Shown in pieces: positions 9,082-17,865 of a stretch of 33,229 bases of DNA; position 1 is the stretch's first letter, and the number at the start of each line of letters is the position of its first letter. Below the pieces are notes generated by a model. That model searched no databases, had not been told where the DNA came from, and saw only the letters and a program-made list of their open reading frames with translations. The position numbers were made by a program, and so were the translations under genes. Location of the stretch: the NCBI GenBank assembly GCA_018065925.1, contig JAGHSI010000045.1:1-33229 (forward strand). The letters run 5' to 3'. The DNA is from Candidatus Limimonas coprohippi. Lineage in GTDB: Bacteria; Bacillota; Clostridia; Oscillospirales; Acutalibacteraceae.

Positions 9082-10237
9082 GAAACATAGAAGGTTTAAC
9101 TTCAAAATTACGAACGGTATGAAGGTGGGCATACGCATTATGCTTACGCTTGTTGTAGTTTTCTTTTTATTCATTATGGCGGCGGAACGCCTCAATATTG
9201 CAACAGTCACCGATATCACCGATAGCCTTAGAAGTTTTATGTCGGGACTCAATCCTGGACCCGGTTATCCATACAATTTGAATTCGGGATCTGTAAAAGA
9301 AATCACAGTTCTTAATGGAGATCTCTTTGTTCTTACTGATCAAGATACCTTTACTCTTGATTCAACTGCGAAACTGATAAAGACTACATCGCATACATAT
9401 TCATCTCCAAAAATGAGTTCAAGAGGTAGCAAGGTTATTTTATACAACCGAAACGGAAATCGTTTTAGAGTTGAAAATAGAACTGATACACTCTTCTCTG
9501 GAGAAACTAAGGACGATGAGAAGATAATTACAGCCGCTATGGGCGCAAAAGGTAATATCGCTATTGCAACATTTTCAGATGATTGCGCATCAAAACTCAA
9601 AGTTTATAGCAACAATTATAAGAGCGAGATATTCTCTTGGTCTTGTGCACAGGATATGATTACATCCCTCGACCTTGCAGATAATGGACGTTATGCAGCT
9701 GTGTCTGTTGTGGGTGCACGTGATGGAGAGATTTATTCAAAAGTTATTGTGTTTGACTTTAACTATTCTGAGCCAAAGGCTGAATTTGAATATCCAGGAA
9801 CAGCAGCTCTTGCAGTACATTTTTCAAAGAATGATAACATTGTTATGATTGGTGACAACTTAACATCGTTCATCAAAGGTCTTAAGAATAAGACAGAACT
9901 TGAATATGGTTCAAGCACGCTTCAAAATTTCACTTTTTCAGAGGATGGCTATACTGCAATAGCACTTGCACAGCACGGAAGTACAAACGATGTCAAGATT
10001 CTCTGTTACTCAAGTGGTCTCTCACAGACATTTGATAGAGATTTTGATAAATCTGTAAAATCGCTTTATATGAGCAACGGCCGTATATCAGCAGTTTTTG
10101 ATGACCAGGTTTGCGTGATTAGGTCCGGTGGCTCAATTCAGAAAAAGTATGATGCTGATAGTTCGGCAATTATGGCTTTTAATCTTGGCAATAGAACTTA
10201 TTTATACTCCGTAGGCGAGATAAAAAAGTGTAAATAA
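9074..10237 (+). CDS. DUF5711-like membrane-anchored beta-propeller protein
   Basis: Single N-terminal TM (IMLTLVVVFFLFIMAA) followed by an extracytoplasmic repeat-rich beta domain; SD ggaggtg inside truA. Confidence 0.6.
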   Translation: MNKKHRRFNFKITNGMKVGIRIMLTLVVVFFLFIMAAERLNIATVTDITDSLRSFMSGLNPGPGYPYNLNSGSVKEITVLNGDLFVLTDQDTFTLDSTAKLIKTTSHTYSSPKMSSRGSKVILYNRNGNRFRVENRTDTLFSGETKDDEKIITAAMGAKGNIAIATFSDDCASKLKVYSNNYKSEIFSWSCAQDMITSLDLADNGRYAAVSVVGARDGEIYSKVIVFDFNYSEPKAEFEYPGTAALAVHFSKNDNIVMIGDNLTSFIKGLKNKTELEYGSSTLQNFTFSEDGYTAIALAQHGSTNDVKILCYSSGLSQTFDRDFDKSVKSLYMSNGRISAVFDDQVCVIRSGGSIQKKYDADSSAIMAFNLGNRTYLYSVGEIKKCK

Positions 10238-10252
10238 GAGGAGATAGTAATT

Positions 10253-10939
10253 ATGGGAAAAATTAGTAAATTTAGTAATCTTGAAGCCCAGTTTGAAGAT
10301 ATGGGAAAGGACGCTTGGACTATTCCTAACCTTTTATCTGTTCTTCGAATTATTGCGATTCCATTCTTTGTTTATTTCTTTGTTACAAAGAGATACTTGA
10401 TAGCGGTTGCAGTAATTTTCATCTCTGGAATAACAGACTTATTTGATGGAAAAATTGCTCGACATTTTAATCAGATTAGTAAACTTGGTAAGCTTCTCGA
10501 TCCAGCAGCAGACAAACTTACAGAGATTACAGTGACCCTCGTATATTTTAGAGAATTCCAGGAGTCTGAGGATAAGGCTCTCAAATTATTCTCATATGTG
10601 TTCTTACTCTTTATCTTAAAGGAACTTTCAATGCTTATTGGAAGCTTTGTACTTTTATCTATGGATATAGTTCCACAGGCTGCCATTATCTATGGTAAAG
10701 TTGCAACAGTTGTCTTTTATTTGGTCATGGGCCTTTTGATGCTGTTTGCTCCAAGCTTTGGTGCAATTTCAAATTTTTGGATTATGCCACATGAACTTCT
10801 CATGATACTTGTTGCCATATCAGCTACATTGACGCTAGTTGCATTTGCTTCATATATCCCAGATGTTGTTGCAAAGATTAAAGCGAAGAAGAATGAAAAA
10901 GATTCAGATACAAATATAGAAACAGAGGAAATAAAATAA
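10253..10939 (+). CDS. pgsA: CDP-diacylglycerol--glycerol-3-phosphate 3-phosphatidyltransferase
   Basis: IPNLLSVLRIIAIPFFVYF; CDP-alcohol phosphotransferase motif SGITDLFDGKIARHFNQISKLGKLLDPAADKL. Confidence 0.9.
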   Translation: MGKISKFSNLEAQFEDMGKDAWTIPNLLSVLRIIAIPFFVYFFVTKRYLIAVAVIFISGITDLFDGKIARHFNQISKLGKLLDPAADKLTEITVTLVYFREFQESEDKALKLFSYVFLLFILKELSMLIGSFVLLSMDIVPQAAIIYGKVATVVFYLVMGLLMLFAPSFGAISNFWIMPHELLMILVAISATLTLVAFASYIPDVVAKIKAKKNEKDSDTNIETEEIK

Positions 10940-13270
10940 ATGAAACAGATGCTTTGCGTAAGATGCAAAAAGAACCCAGCTGTTGTTTTTGTGTCTAAAA
11001 TAGATGGCCCTGATGGCCAACAGCAGGGTGAGCCAGAGGGATACTGCATTAAATGTGCCGCTGAACTCAATATCGGTCCTGTTAAGCAGATGATGGACAA
11101 AATGGGTATTAATCCCGACGACATTGATTCAATTTCTGAGCAATTTAGTTCTCTCATGGGATTCAATGATGATGCAGATGATTTTGAAACAGGCGGTTCT
11201 CCATCAATGCCGGACCTCTCGAGCCTTTTCGGTGCACTTGGCAACTTTGGAGGAGCACTTCAAAATGATCCAGACATGGTTGTTTCAAAGAAACCGGAAG
11301 AAGAGAACAATAAAAAAGAACGCCGCAGAAAGCGTGGGGAGAAAGGCGACAGAAAAAAGCGCCGTTATCTCGGCACTTATTGCACGGATCTCACTGAGAA
11401 GGCAAGGGATGGCAAACTTGATGCCATCATTGGCCGTGATCAGGAAATCAGCCGTGCTGTACAGATTCTCTGTCGCCGTTCAAAGAACAATCCTTGCCTC
11501 ATCGGTGAACCTGGTGTAGGTAAAACTGCTATTGCAGAGGGTCTTGCTCTTAGGATTGCGTCTGGCGATGTTCCTGCAAAACTTAAGGATAAGGAAATTC
11601 ACTTACTTGATTTGACTGCACTCGTTGCTGGTACACAGTTCCGTGGGCAGTTTGAGAGCCGTATAAAGGGTCTTATTGAGGAAGTTAAAAAAGAGGGAAA
11701 TATCATTCTCTTTATAGATGAGGTGCATAATCTCGTTGGTACAGGCGATTCTGAAGGTACTATGAATGCTGCCAATATCTTGAAACCAGCTCTCTCTCGT
11801 GGTGAGATTCAGGTTATTGGTGCTACAACGTTCACAGAGTATAGAAAGCATATTGAAAAAGATGCCGCTTTAGAACGACGTTTCCAGCCAATTAAAATTG
11901 ATGAGCCATCAATTGAACAGACTTATGAAGTTCTCTGTGGCATTAAGTCATATTATGAGAACTATCACAGAGTAAAGATTTCTGACTCACTTGTTCACAG
12001 AGCAGTTGTACTCTCTGAACGCTATATTACTGATCGTTTCCTCCCTGATAAGGCTATTGACCTTCTTGATGAGGCTTGTACTTGTGCAAACCTTAGAAAC
12101 AAGGCGATTTCAGAAGCTGAAATCATGGAGAAGGAACTCGCAGATGCAAAGCTTGACCTTCAAGATATGGAGGAAGAAACTGAGGATCCTGATTACGAGG
12201 AACAGGCTAAGACAAAGGCAGAAATTTTAGCTTTTGAGCAGAAACTTCCAGAACTTCAAAAGGCTGCATCAGATAATGAAGTGAAAGAGGAGGACCTTGC
12301 AAAGGTTATTCACCTTTGGACGGGCATTCCGGCAGCAAAAGTTATTGAATCTGACCTTAAAAAGCTTGCTGACCTTGAGGAGAACCTCAAGGCGCACGTA
12401 AAAGGTCAGGACGAAGCTATTCGCGCTGTTGCTGCCGCAGTTAAACGTTCACGTATTCAAATAAATTCACGTAGACGTCCTGCGTCATTCATATTTGTAG
12501 GACCTACAGGTGTAGGTAAGACTGAACTTGTAAAACGTCTCTCTATGGAACTCTTTGATACACCAGAGACTCTTATTCGTCTTGATATGTCTGAGTTCAT
12601 GGAGAAGCATAGTGTCTCAAGAATTATTGGCTCACCTCCAGGATATGTTGGCTACGACGAGGCAGGCCAACTTACTGAGAAGGTTCGCCGTAAACCTTAC
12701 TCTGTAATTCTTTTCGATGAGATTGAAAAGGCGCATCCAGATGTTATGAATATACTTCTTCAGATTCTTGATGAGGGAAAAATCAACGATGCGCAGGGTA
12801 GAACTGTTAACTTTGAAAACACTGTAATTATTATGACCTCTAATGCTGGCTCAGACCGCCGTGAAAACGCTTTGGGATTTGGTAAGACTCAGGATGAGGC
12901 TAATAAGGATAAGGCCATGAAGGCTCTCAAGGACTTCTTAAGACCAGAGTTTATTGGCCGTGTTGATGAAGTTGTTCTATTTAACGATCTCACGGAAGAA
13001 AACTATGCGGATATCGCAAAACTCATGCTTTCAGAGCTTGAAGAACCTCTTCGCGATAAGGGCATTACACTAAAATATGCAGAGGATGTTCCAATGGCTA
13101 TCGTTAAAAAGATGGACTCTGGAGTACGTGGCGCACGTGATCTTCGTAATGTTATTAGAAGGAATATTGAGGATAAAATTGCTGATATTATTATTGAGGC
13201 AGATGGTACTCCTGTGACATGTATTGAAGTGTCTGTTTCAAACGAAGAAATCGTTGTTAAAAGTTGTTGA
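10940..13270 (+). CDS. ATP-dependent Clp protease ATP-binding subunit (ClpE/ClpC type, N-terminal zinc finger)
   Basis: N-terminal CxxC...CxxC (MLCVRCKK...[10 protein letters not shown]), two AAA+ modules ([30 protein letters not shown]), ClpP-binding-type loop NALGFGK. Confidence 0.92.
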   Translation: MKQMLCVRCKKNPAVVFVSKIDGPDGQQQGEPEGYCIKCAAELNIGPVKQMMDKMGINPDDIDSISEQFSSLMGFNDDADDFETGGSPSMPDLSSLFGALGNFGGALQNDPDMVVSKKPEEENNKKERRRKRGEKGDRKKRRYLGTYCTDLTEKARDGKLDAIIGRDQEISRAVQILCRRSKNNPCLIGEPGVGKTAIAEGLALRIASGDVPAKLKDKEIHLLDLTALVAGTQFRGQFESRIKGLIEEVKKEGNIILFIDEVHNLVGTGDSEGTMNAANILKPALSRGEIQVIGATTFTEYRKHIEKDAALERRFQPIKIDEPSIEQTYEVLCGIKSYYENYHRVKISDSLVHRAVVLSERYITDRFLPDKAIDLLDEACTCANLRNKAISEAEIMEKELADAKLDLQDMEEETEDPDYEEQAKTKAEILAFEQKLPELQKAASDNEVKEEDLAKVIHLWTGIPAAKVIESDLKKLADLEENLKAHVKGQDEAIRAVAAAVKRSRIQINSRRRPASFIFVGPTGVGKTELVKRLSMELFDTPETLIRLDMSEFMEKHSVSRIIGSPPGYVGYDEAGQLTEKVRRKPYSVILFDEIEKAHPDVMNILLQILDEGKINDAQGRTVNFENTVIIMTSNAGSDRRENALGFGKTQDEANKDKAMKALKDFLRPEFIGRVDEVVLFNDLTEENYADIAKLMLSELEEPLRDKGITLKYAEDVPMAIVKKMDSGVRGARDLRNVIRRNIEDKIADIIIEADGTPVTCIEVSVSNEEIVVKSC

Positions 13271-13295
13271 CACTCGGCGGTGGGTATGTTAGAAT
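13267..13295 (+). promoter_or_regulatory. Promoter of tRNA cluster (overlaps the clp stop codon)
   Basis: TTGACA (13267-13272), 17-nt spacer, TAGAAT (13290-13295); first tRNA begins at 13314. Confidence 0.75.
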
Positions 13296-13313
13296 ATTCA
13301 CCGTCGCAAAGAT

Positions 13314-13387
13314 GCGGGTGTAGTTCAATGGTAGAATCCCAGCCTTCCAAGCTGGTTGTGTGGGTTCGATTCCCATCACCCGCTCCA
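13314..13387 (+). tRNA. tRNA-Gly (anticodon TCC), CCA encoded
   Basis: Acceptor GCGGGTG/CACCCGC, anticodon loop cTTCCAA, T arm GTGGGTTCGATTCCCAT, 3' CCA. Confidence 0.95.
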
Positions 13388-13403
13388 TTTTTTGCGGATA
13401 TAC

Positions 13404-13480
13404 GCGCTGATAGCTCAGTTGGATAGAGCATCTGCCTTCTAAGCAGAGGGTCGGGGGTTCGAATCCCTTTCAGCGTGCCA
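13404..13480 (+). tRNA. tRNA-Arg (anticodon TCT), CCA encoded
   Basis: Acceptor GCGCTGA/TCAGCGT, anticodon loop cTTCTAA, T loop GGTTCGAATCC, 3' CCA. Confidence 0.95.
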
Positions 13481-13483
13481 TAT

Positions 13484-13561
13484 GGTGGGTATAGCGTAGT
13501 TGGTTAACGCGCAAGTTTGTGGCACTTGAGACCATCGGTTCGAATCCGATTATCCACCCCA
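13484..13561 (+). tRNA. tRNA-His (anticodon GTG), with G-1, CCA encoded
   Basis: G-1:C73 extra pair, acceptor GTGGGTA/TATCCAC, anticodon GTG (tttGTGgc), 3' CCA. Confidence 0.95.
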
Positions 13562-13568
13562 CAAAGCT

Positions 13569-13598
13569 GAAAGGCGGCTAAAAAGCCGCCTTTCTTTT
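13569..13598 (+). terminator. Intrinsic terminator after tRNA-His
   Basis: AAGGCGGCT-aaaa-AGCCGCCTT hairpin followed by TCTTTT. Confidence 0.85.
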
Positions 13599-13605
13599 AA
13601 TATTA

Positions 13606-13680
13606 GGGGATGTCGCCAAGGGGTAAGGCAACGGACTTTGACTCCGTGACTCGTAGGTTCAAATCCTGCCATCCCTGCCA
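13606..13680 (+). tRNA. tRNA-Gln (anticodon TTG), CCA encoded
   Basis: Acceptor GGGGATG/CATCCCT, anticodon stem ACGGA/TCCGT with loop CTTTGAC, T arm TAGGTTCAAATCCTG, 3' CCA. Confidence 0.93.
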
Positions 13681-13724
13681 GATAAAAGAGTCATGCTTTA
13701 TGCGTGGCTCTTTTATCTTTTTTA
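13680..13724 (+). terminator. Intrinsic terminator after tRNA-Gln
   Basis: AGATAAAAGAGtCATGC/GCGTGgCTCTTTTATCT hairpin followed by a T run. Confidence 0.85.
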
Positions 13725-13733
13725 TGGTATAAT
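13725..13733 (+). promoter_or_regulatory. Extended -10 promoter (TGGTATAAT) for the GNAT gene
   Basis: TGGTATAAT right after the tRNA-Gln terminator; the likely start ATG lies only 13 nt further on, implying a very short leader. Confidence 0.45.
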
Positions 13734-13746
13734 ATTAGACGTTGTT

Positions 13747-14487
13747 ATGATTAAATTTATAGAAGAATTAACGGATGAAAAACTTGATACGATAATTAGA
13801 TTTGCTGAGTCTGATTGCCTCGGTGTGCGTTTGCTCGGTCCAATTCTTGCATATGGCACAAAGTATGATTTTTTAAGAATTTGGTTGGGAGAAAATAGTA
13901 ACGGAAAGGTAACAGCCCTTATCACCAAATTCTATGGTGCTGTCACTGCCGTTGCCAGTGAGGATGCTGATATTGAAGAACTTGATGAATTTCTTGAAGT
14001 TATAGGATATTCAGGGCTTTGTTTGAATTACAGATCTGGTGATAAGTATGTCATGAAACTTGAAAAAGGCAAGGATTGTATAGCAAAGACATTAAATACT
14101 TGTAACCTTATTGTGAATAGTAATTATAGGGACTTTTATGGTATAATATCCGAGTGCCACAAAGACTATTCACTTGATAGTTTTGATGAATGGTTTGTTG
14201 ATATAAGCCATAGAGTGAGACATAAAACTGCAGATACGTTTATGCTCTCGGTAGATGATAAATTTGTCTCTACTGTTGCAGCTTTATCTGTCACTGAGAA
14301 ATCTGTCTTTATCACTGCAGTGTCTACATTGCCAAATTATAGGGGCAAGCACTATGCACATTCGCTTATTAAAGCAGTTTGTGAAAAGTATAGTGATAAG
14401 TCGATTTACCTTTTCTGCGTAGAGGATAAAGTTCCTTTCTATGAAAAGGCTGGCTTTATGAATACGGATAAAATTTTTGTGAAATAA
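13747..14487 (+). CDS. GNAT-family N-acetyltransferase
   Basis: C-terminal GNAT motif AVSTLPNYRGKHYAHSLIKAVCEKY...LFCVEDKVPFYEKAGF. The upstream ATG at 13693 lies inside the terminator, so 13747 is preferred. Confidence 0.8.
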   Translation: MIKFIEELTDEKLDTIIRFAESDCLGVRLLGPILAYGTKYDFLRIWLGENSNGKVTALITKFYGAVTAVASEDADIEELDEFLEVIGYSGLCLNYRSGDKYVMKLEKGKDCIAKTLNTCNLIVNSNYRDFYGIISECHKDYSLDSFDEWFVDISHRVRHKTADTFMLSVDDKFVSTVAALSVTEKSVFITAVSTLPNYRGKHYAHSLIKAVCEKYSDKSIYLFCVEDKVPFYEKAGFMNTDKIFVK

Positions 14488-14499
14488 AAGGTGAGCTAA

Positions 14500-16023
14500 A
14501 TGCTAAACGAAATCTATGGACCTCTTAAAAGCGGAACTGATATTCGCGGTACTGCAGCCTCTGGTGTCCCAGGAGAATCGATTAACTTGACTGACGAGGT
14601 GTTGACTGCTATCGGCTATGGCTTTGCTGCGTGGCTTTATGAAAACGTAACTCCACAGTATGGCGAACTTTACACTGTAGCTATTGGCCATGATTCGAGA
14701 GTATCTGCAGAGAGAATTAAGGCAGCTATTCTTCCAACACTTCTTGACTGTGGAATTAATGTCAAAGACTGTGGACTCTCATCAACACCAGCTATGTTTA
14801 TGACTACTGTTGATTTTGATTGTGATGCATCTATTGAGATCACTGCAAGCCATCATCCTTGGAATAAGAATGGACTTAAATTCTTTATTCGTAAGGGTGG
14901 ACTCGAGGGAACTGATATTGAGGCAATCCTTACAAATGCACAGTATGACATAAGACCTGACCTTCCAGAGGATATGCCTAAGGGTACAGTTACTGAGGCA
15001 AATTATATGACAATTTACGCTAAGACCCTTCGTGAGAAAATCTGCAATGACGTAAATGCTGATGATTTTGCTCGTCCTCTTCGTGGCTTTAAAATCGTTG
15101 TTGATGCGGGTAATGGTGTTGGCGGATTTTACGCTGAAAAGGTACTTGCACCTCTTGGCGCTGATGTTGAGGGAAGCCAGTTCCTTGAACCAGGTGGCAT
15201 GTTCCCAAATCACATTCCAAACCCAGAAAATAAGGATGCTATGGCAGCTATCTCAAAAGCTGTACTTGATAATGGCGCTGATCTTGGTGTGATTTTCGAT
15301 ACAGATGTTGACCGCGCCGCATGCGTTGCAGCTGATGGCAAAGAGATTAATAGAAACTCACTTATTGCCCTTGCTTCTGTTATTGCTCTTGAGGGAAATG
15401 AGGGCGGTACTATCGTTACTGATTCTGTAACAAGTTCTGGCCTTAAGCTCTTCATTGAAAATGATCTCGGTGGTAAGCATCATCGCTTCAAGAGAGGTTA
15501 TAAAAACGTTATTAACGAGTCGATTAGACTTAATCGTGAGGAATGTGTAAACTCTCCACTTGCTATTGAGACTTCAGGACACGCAGCAATGCGTGAAAAC
15601 TATTTCCTTGATGATGGCGCTTATCTCATGACTAAGATTATCATCAAGGCTGCTCAAATGCGCAAAGAGGGTAAGACACTTGACTCTCTTATTGAAACTC
15701 TTCAACAGCCGGTTGAGGCTGAGGAGTATAGAGTTAAGATTTTAGCTCATGACTTTAAAGCATATGGCATGAAGGTCCTTCATGATTTTGATGCTTGGCT
15801 TCGCGCAAATGAGGAATATGAAGTTGCAAATGATAGTTTTGAGGGTGTAAGAGCCACAAAACTTGTAGCTGATGGTTGGATGCTTCTTAGACTCTCAGTT
15901 CATGATCCTATCCTTCCACTTAATATTGAGACTAATAAGGCTGGTGCTATCTCAACAATTCTCTACGATGCAAAGGAATTCCTTGCAAAGTACGATGAAC
16001 TTGACATCTCAGCACTTGGATAA
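14500..16023 (+). CDS. Phosphomannomutase/phosphoglucomutase family protein
   Basis: ITASHHPWNKNGLKFF (phosphoserine loop), FDTDVDRAA (metal loop), AIETSGHAA (sugar loop). Confidence 0.9.
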   Translation: MLNEIYGPLKSGTDIRGTAASGVPGESINLTDEVLTAIGYGFAAWLYENVTPQYGELYTVAIGHDSRVSAERIKAAILPTLLDCGINVKDCGLSSTPAMFMTTVDFDCDASIEITASHHPWNKNGLKFFIRKGGLEGTDIEAILTNAQYDIRPDLPEDMPKGTVTEANYMTIYAKTLREKICNDVNADDFARPLRGFKIVVDAGNGVGGFYAEKVLAPLGADVEGSQFLEPGGMFPNHIPNPENKDAMAAISKAVLDNGADLGVIFDTDVDRAACVAADGKEINRNSLIALASVIALEGNEGGTIVTDSVTSSGLKLFIENDLGGKHHRFKRGYKNVINESIRLNREECVNSPLAIETSGHAAMRENYFLDDGAYLMTKIIIKAAQMRKEGKTLDSLIETLQQPVEAEEYRVKILAHDFKAYGMKVLHDFDAWLRANEEYEVANDSFEGVRATKLVADGWMLLRLSVHDPILPLNIETNKAGAISTILYDAKEFLAKYDELDISALG

Positions 16024-16040
16024 ATTTTTAAGAGGACTTT

Positions 16041-16763
16041 ATGAGTGAGAACAAACTAAAGCTTGAGAATAAACTTCATGAAATAGCAAAAGATAATAAA
16101 ATTGCACTCGCTTATTCTGGTGGAGTTGATAGCAGTATATTAAAGACTGTCGCAGAACTTGCTGGGATTGATGTCCTGCCACTTACTTTTGATCTCAGCG
16201 AATCGTTGAAATTAAAAGAGGTTAGGATGAATGATAAGGAGCGTTGTTATTATTGCAAATCACTCATGATGAGCACTTTTAAAAGAATCGCAGCGGAGGC
16301 TGGATATGAGGTTCTCTGTGACGGCACGAATGCCGATGATAGAAAACAGTATAGGCCAGGCCTTCGTGCGCTTGAAGAGAACGGTGTTATAAGCCCTATA
16401 GCCGAAGCTGGTATTACAAAAGAGGAACTTCGTGCTATCGGTAAAGAACTTGGTCTTCCTGTCGCAAGTAAGCCATCATCTCCATGTCTTCTCACTCGTT
16501 TCCCATATGGTACTTTCGTTACTGACGAGATGCTTGATGCTGTTGACAACGCCGAAAGGATTGTAAAAGAGGCGGGATTTGAGGCTTGCCGTGTGCGTGT
16601 TTATGGGGCTTTATCAAAGGTTGAAGTGCCAGTAGAGGAAATTGCTCTCGCACAAAAAGAAAACCTCACAGAGAAGCTCTGTGAGGTACTGAGATCTATA
16701 GGCGTTGAAAAAGTTGATTTTGACCCTAAAGGTCTTAGATCTGGAACTATGGATGAGAATTAG
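16041..16763 (+). CDS. larE: ATP-dependent sulfur transferase LarE
   Basis: PP-loop SGGVDSSILK, RCYYCKSLM, DGTNADDRKQYRPGLRAL, ASKPSSPCLLTRFPYGT. Confidence 0.92.
   Translation: MSENKLKLENKLHEIAKDNKIALAYSGGVDSSILKTVAELAGIDVLPLTFDLSESLKLKEVRMNDKERCYYCKSLMMSTFKRIAAEAGYEVLCDGTNADDRKQYRPGLRALEENGVISPIAEAGITKEELRAIGKELGLPVASKPSSPCLLTRFPYGTFVTDEMLDAVDNAERIVKEAGFEACRVRVYGALSKVEVPVEEIALAQKENLTEKLCEVLRSIGVEKVDFDPKGLRSGTMDEN
16654..16687 (-). terminator. Minus-strand intrinsic terminator for the larB-larC2 operon, inside larE
   Basis: Perfect 11-bp stem ACCTCACAGAG-(3 nt)-CTCTGTGAGGT (16663-16687). On the minus strand it is followed immediately by TTTCTTTTT. Confidence 0.75.
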
Positions 16764-17173
16764 TTTTTATAAATATCATTAATAGAAATATCATTCTCAT
16801 CAGCAAGTCTTTTTACATCTGAATATTCAAGACTGATCTTTTTGATGTCTTCGTATGAGAATTCGTTTGCCTTAACTGTGCCGAACTTTGTCTCTACAGT
16901 TGTTGGCTGTCGATCCATGATAACTCTATCAAGTTCCGAACGTCTCATACCAACAGCGCTTGTATGCTTAAAGATAATCTTAATTAAATCATTTTCCTGC
17001 TCAGGTTTGCACATTACTGAAAGTGCATAAGCTGGGCGGGATTTTTTCATATAAATAGGTGAAAACCAAGCATCTTTTGCACCGGCATCCAGAAGCTTTT
17101 CAAGAGTATAGCCAAGAACTTCGCCGCTACAGTCATCAATGTTTGTCTCAAGGAGAATAATCTTATCAGTCAT
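16760..17173 (-). CDS. larC2: Nickel pincer cofactor biosynthesis protein LarC, C-terminal part only (LarC2)
   Basis: MTDKIILLETNIDDCSGEVLGYTLEKLLDAGAKDAWFSPIYMKKSRPAYALSVMCKP...FKHTSAVGMRR. SD gaaggagg lies in the last codons of larB. Confidence 0.85.
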   Translation of the reverse strand: MTDKIILLETNIDDCSGEVLGYTLEKLLDAGAKDAWFSPIYMKKSRPAYALSVMCKPEQENDLIKIIFKHTSAVGMRRSELDRVIMDRQPTTVETKFGTVKANEFSYEDIKKISLEYSDVKRLADENDISINDIYKN

Positions 17174-17174
17174 A

Positions 17175-17855
17175 TTATTTTCCTCCTTCAACCATGGCGT
17201 TTATCTGAGCTGCGCTGTAACCGGCGCCAAAGCCGTTGTCGATGTTGACGACACTTGTTCCCGCAGCACAGGAATTAATCATAGAGAGAAGGGCAGAGAC
17301 GCCTTCAAAGTTGGCGCCGTAACCTATTGATGTAGGAACTGCAATTACTGGTACAGTTACAAGTCCACCGATAACTGTGCAGAGCGCACCTTCCATGCCG
17401 GCAACTGCAACGATAGCAGTTGCTGTTCTAATGTCATCGATTTTATCGAGGAGACGGTGAAGACCGGCAACACCCACATCATAAAACTTCTCTACATTAG
17501 CACCACACATATATGCTGTCACAGCAGCTTCTTCAGCAACAGGGATGTCAGTAGTACCTGCTGTGCAAACAGCAACTTTTCCGACAAGTTTCTCTGGCTC
17601 GCCAATTGTGATACAACGAGCTTGTTCGTGCCATACGGCCTCGGGAATTTCTGCTTTTACAGCCTCATATTGAGCGAGCGTTGCTCTTGTTCCGAGAACA
17701 AGGCCGTTATTCCTGTATAAAGTTTTAAATATTTCTACGCACTGGTCGACTTTTTTGCTCTGACAGAAGACTACTTCTGGAAATCCAGTGCGTCTTTTTC
17801 TGTCAAGATCAAGGCAAGCAAAGTCGCCAACTGCTTCATACATCTTATCTGACAT
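17175..17855 (-). CDS. larB: Nickel pincer cofactor biosynthesis protein LarB
   Basis: AIR-carboxylase-like: AVCTAGTTDIPVAEEAAVTAYMCGANVEKFYDVGVAGLHRLL, VVAVAGMEGALCTVIGGLVTVPVIAVPTSIGYG. Confidence 0.92.
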   Translation of the reverse strand: MSDKMYEAVGDFACLDLDRKRRTGFPEVVFCQSKKVDQCVEIFKTLYRNNGLVLGTRATLAQYEAVKAEIPEAVWHEQARCITIGEPEKLVGKVAVCTAGTTDIPVAEEAAVTAYMCGANVEKFYDVGVAGLHRLLDKIDDIRTATAIVAVAGMEGALCTVIGGLVTVPVIAVPTSIGYGANFEGVSALLSMINSCAAGTSVVNIDNGFGAGYSAAQINAMVEGGK

Positions 17856-17865
17856 AGGTCTTCTC

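Noticed and set aside
13693-13746. Upstream ATG of the GNAT ORF (MLYAWLFYLFYGIILDVV...)
   Set aside because: It lies inside the tRNA-Gln terminator hairpin and promoter; the start at 13747 fits the family better.
17174-17191. Longer larC2 start (MKEENN...)
   Set aside because: The ATG at 17173 has the SD gaaggagg at proper spacing, and the upstream codons are larB coding sequence.
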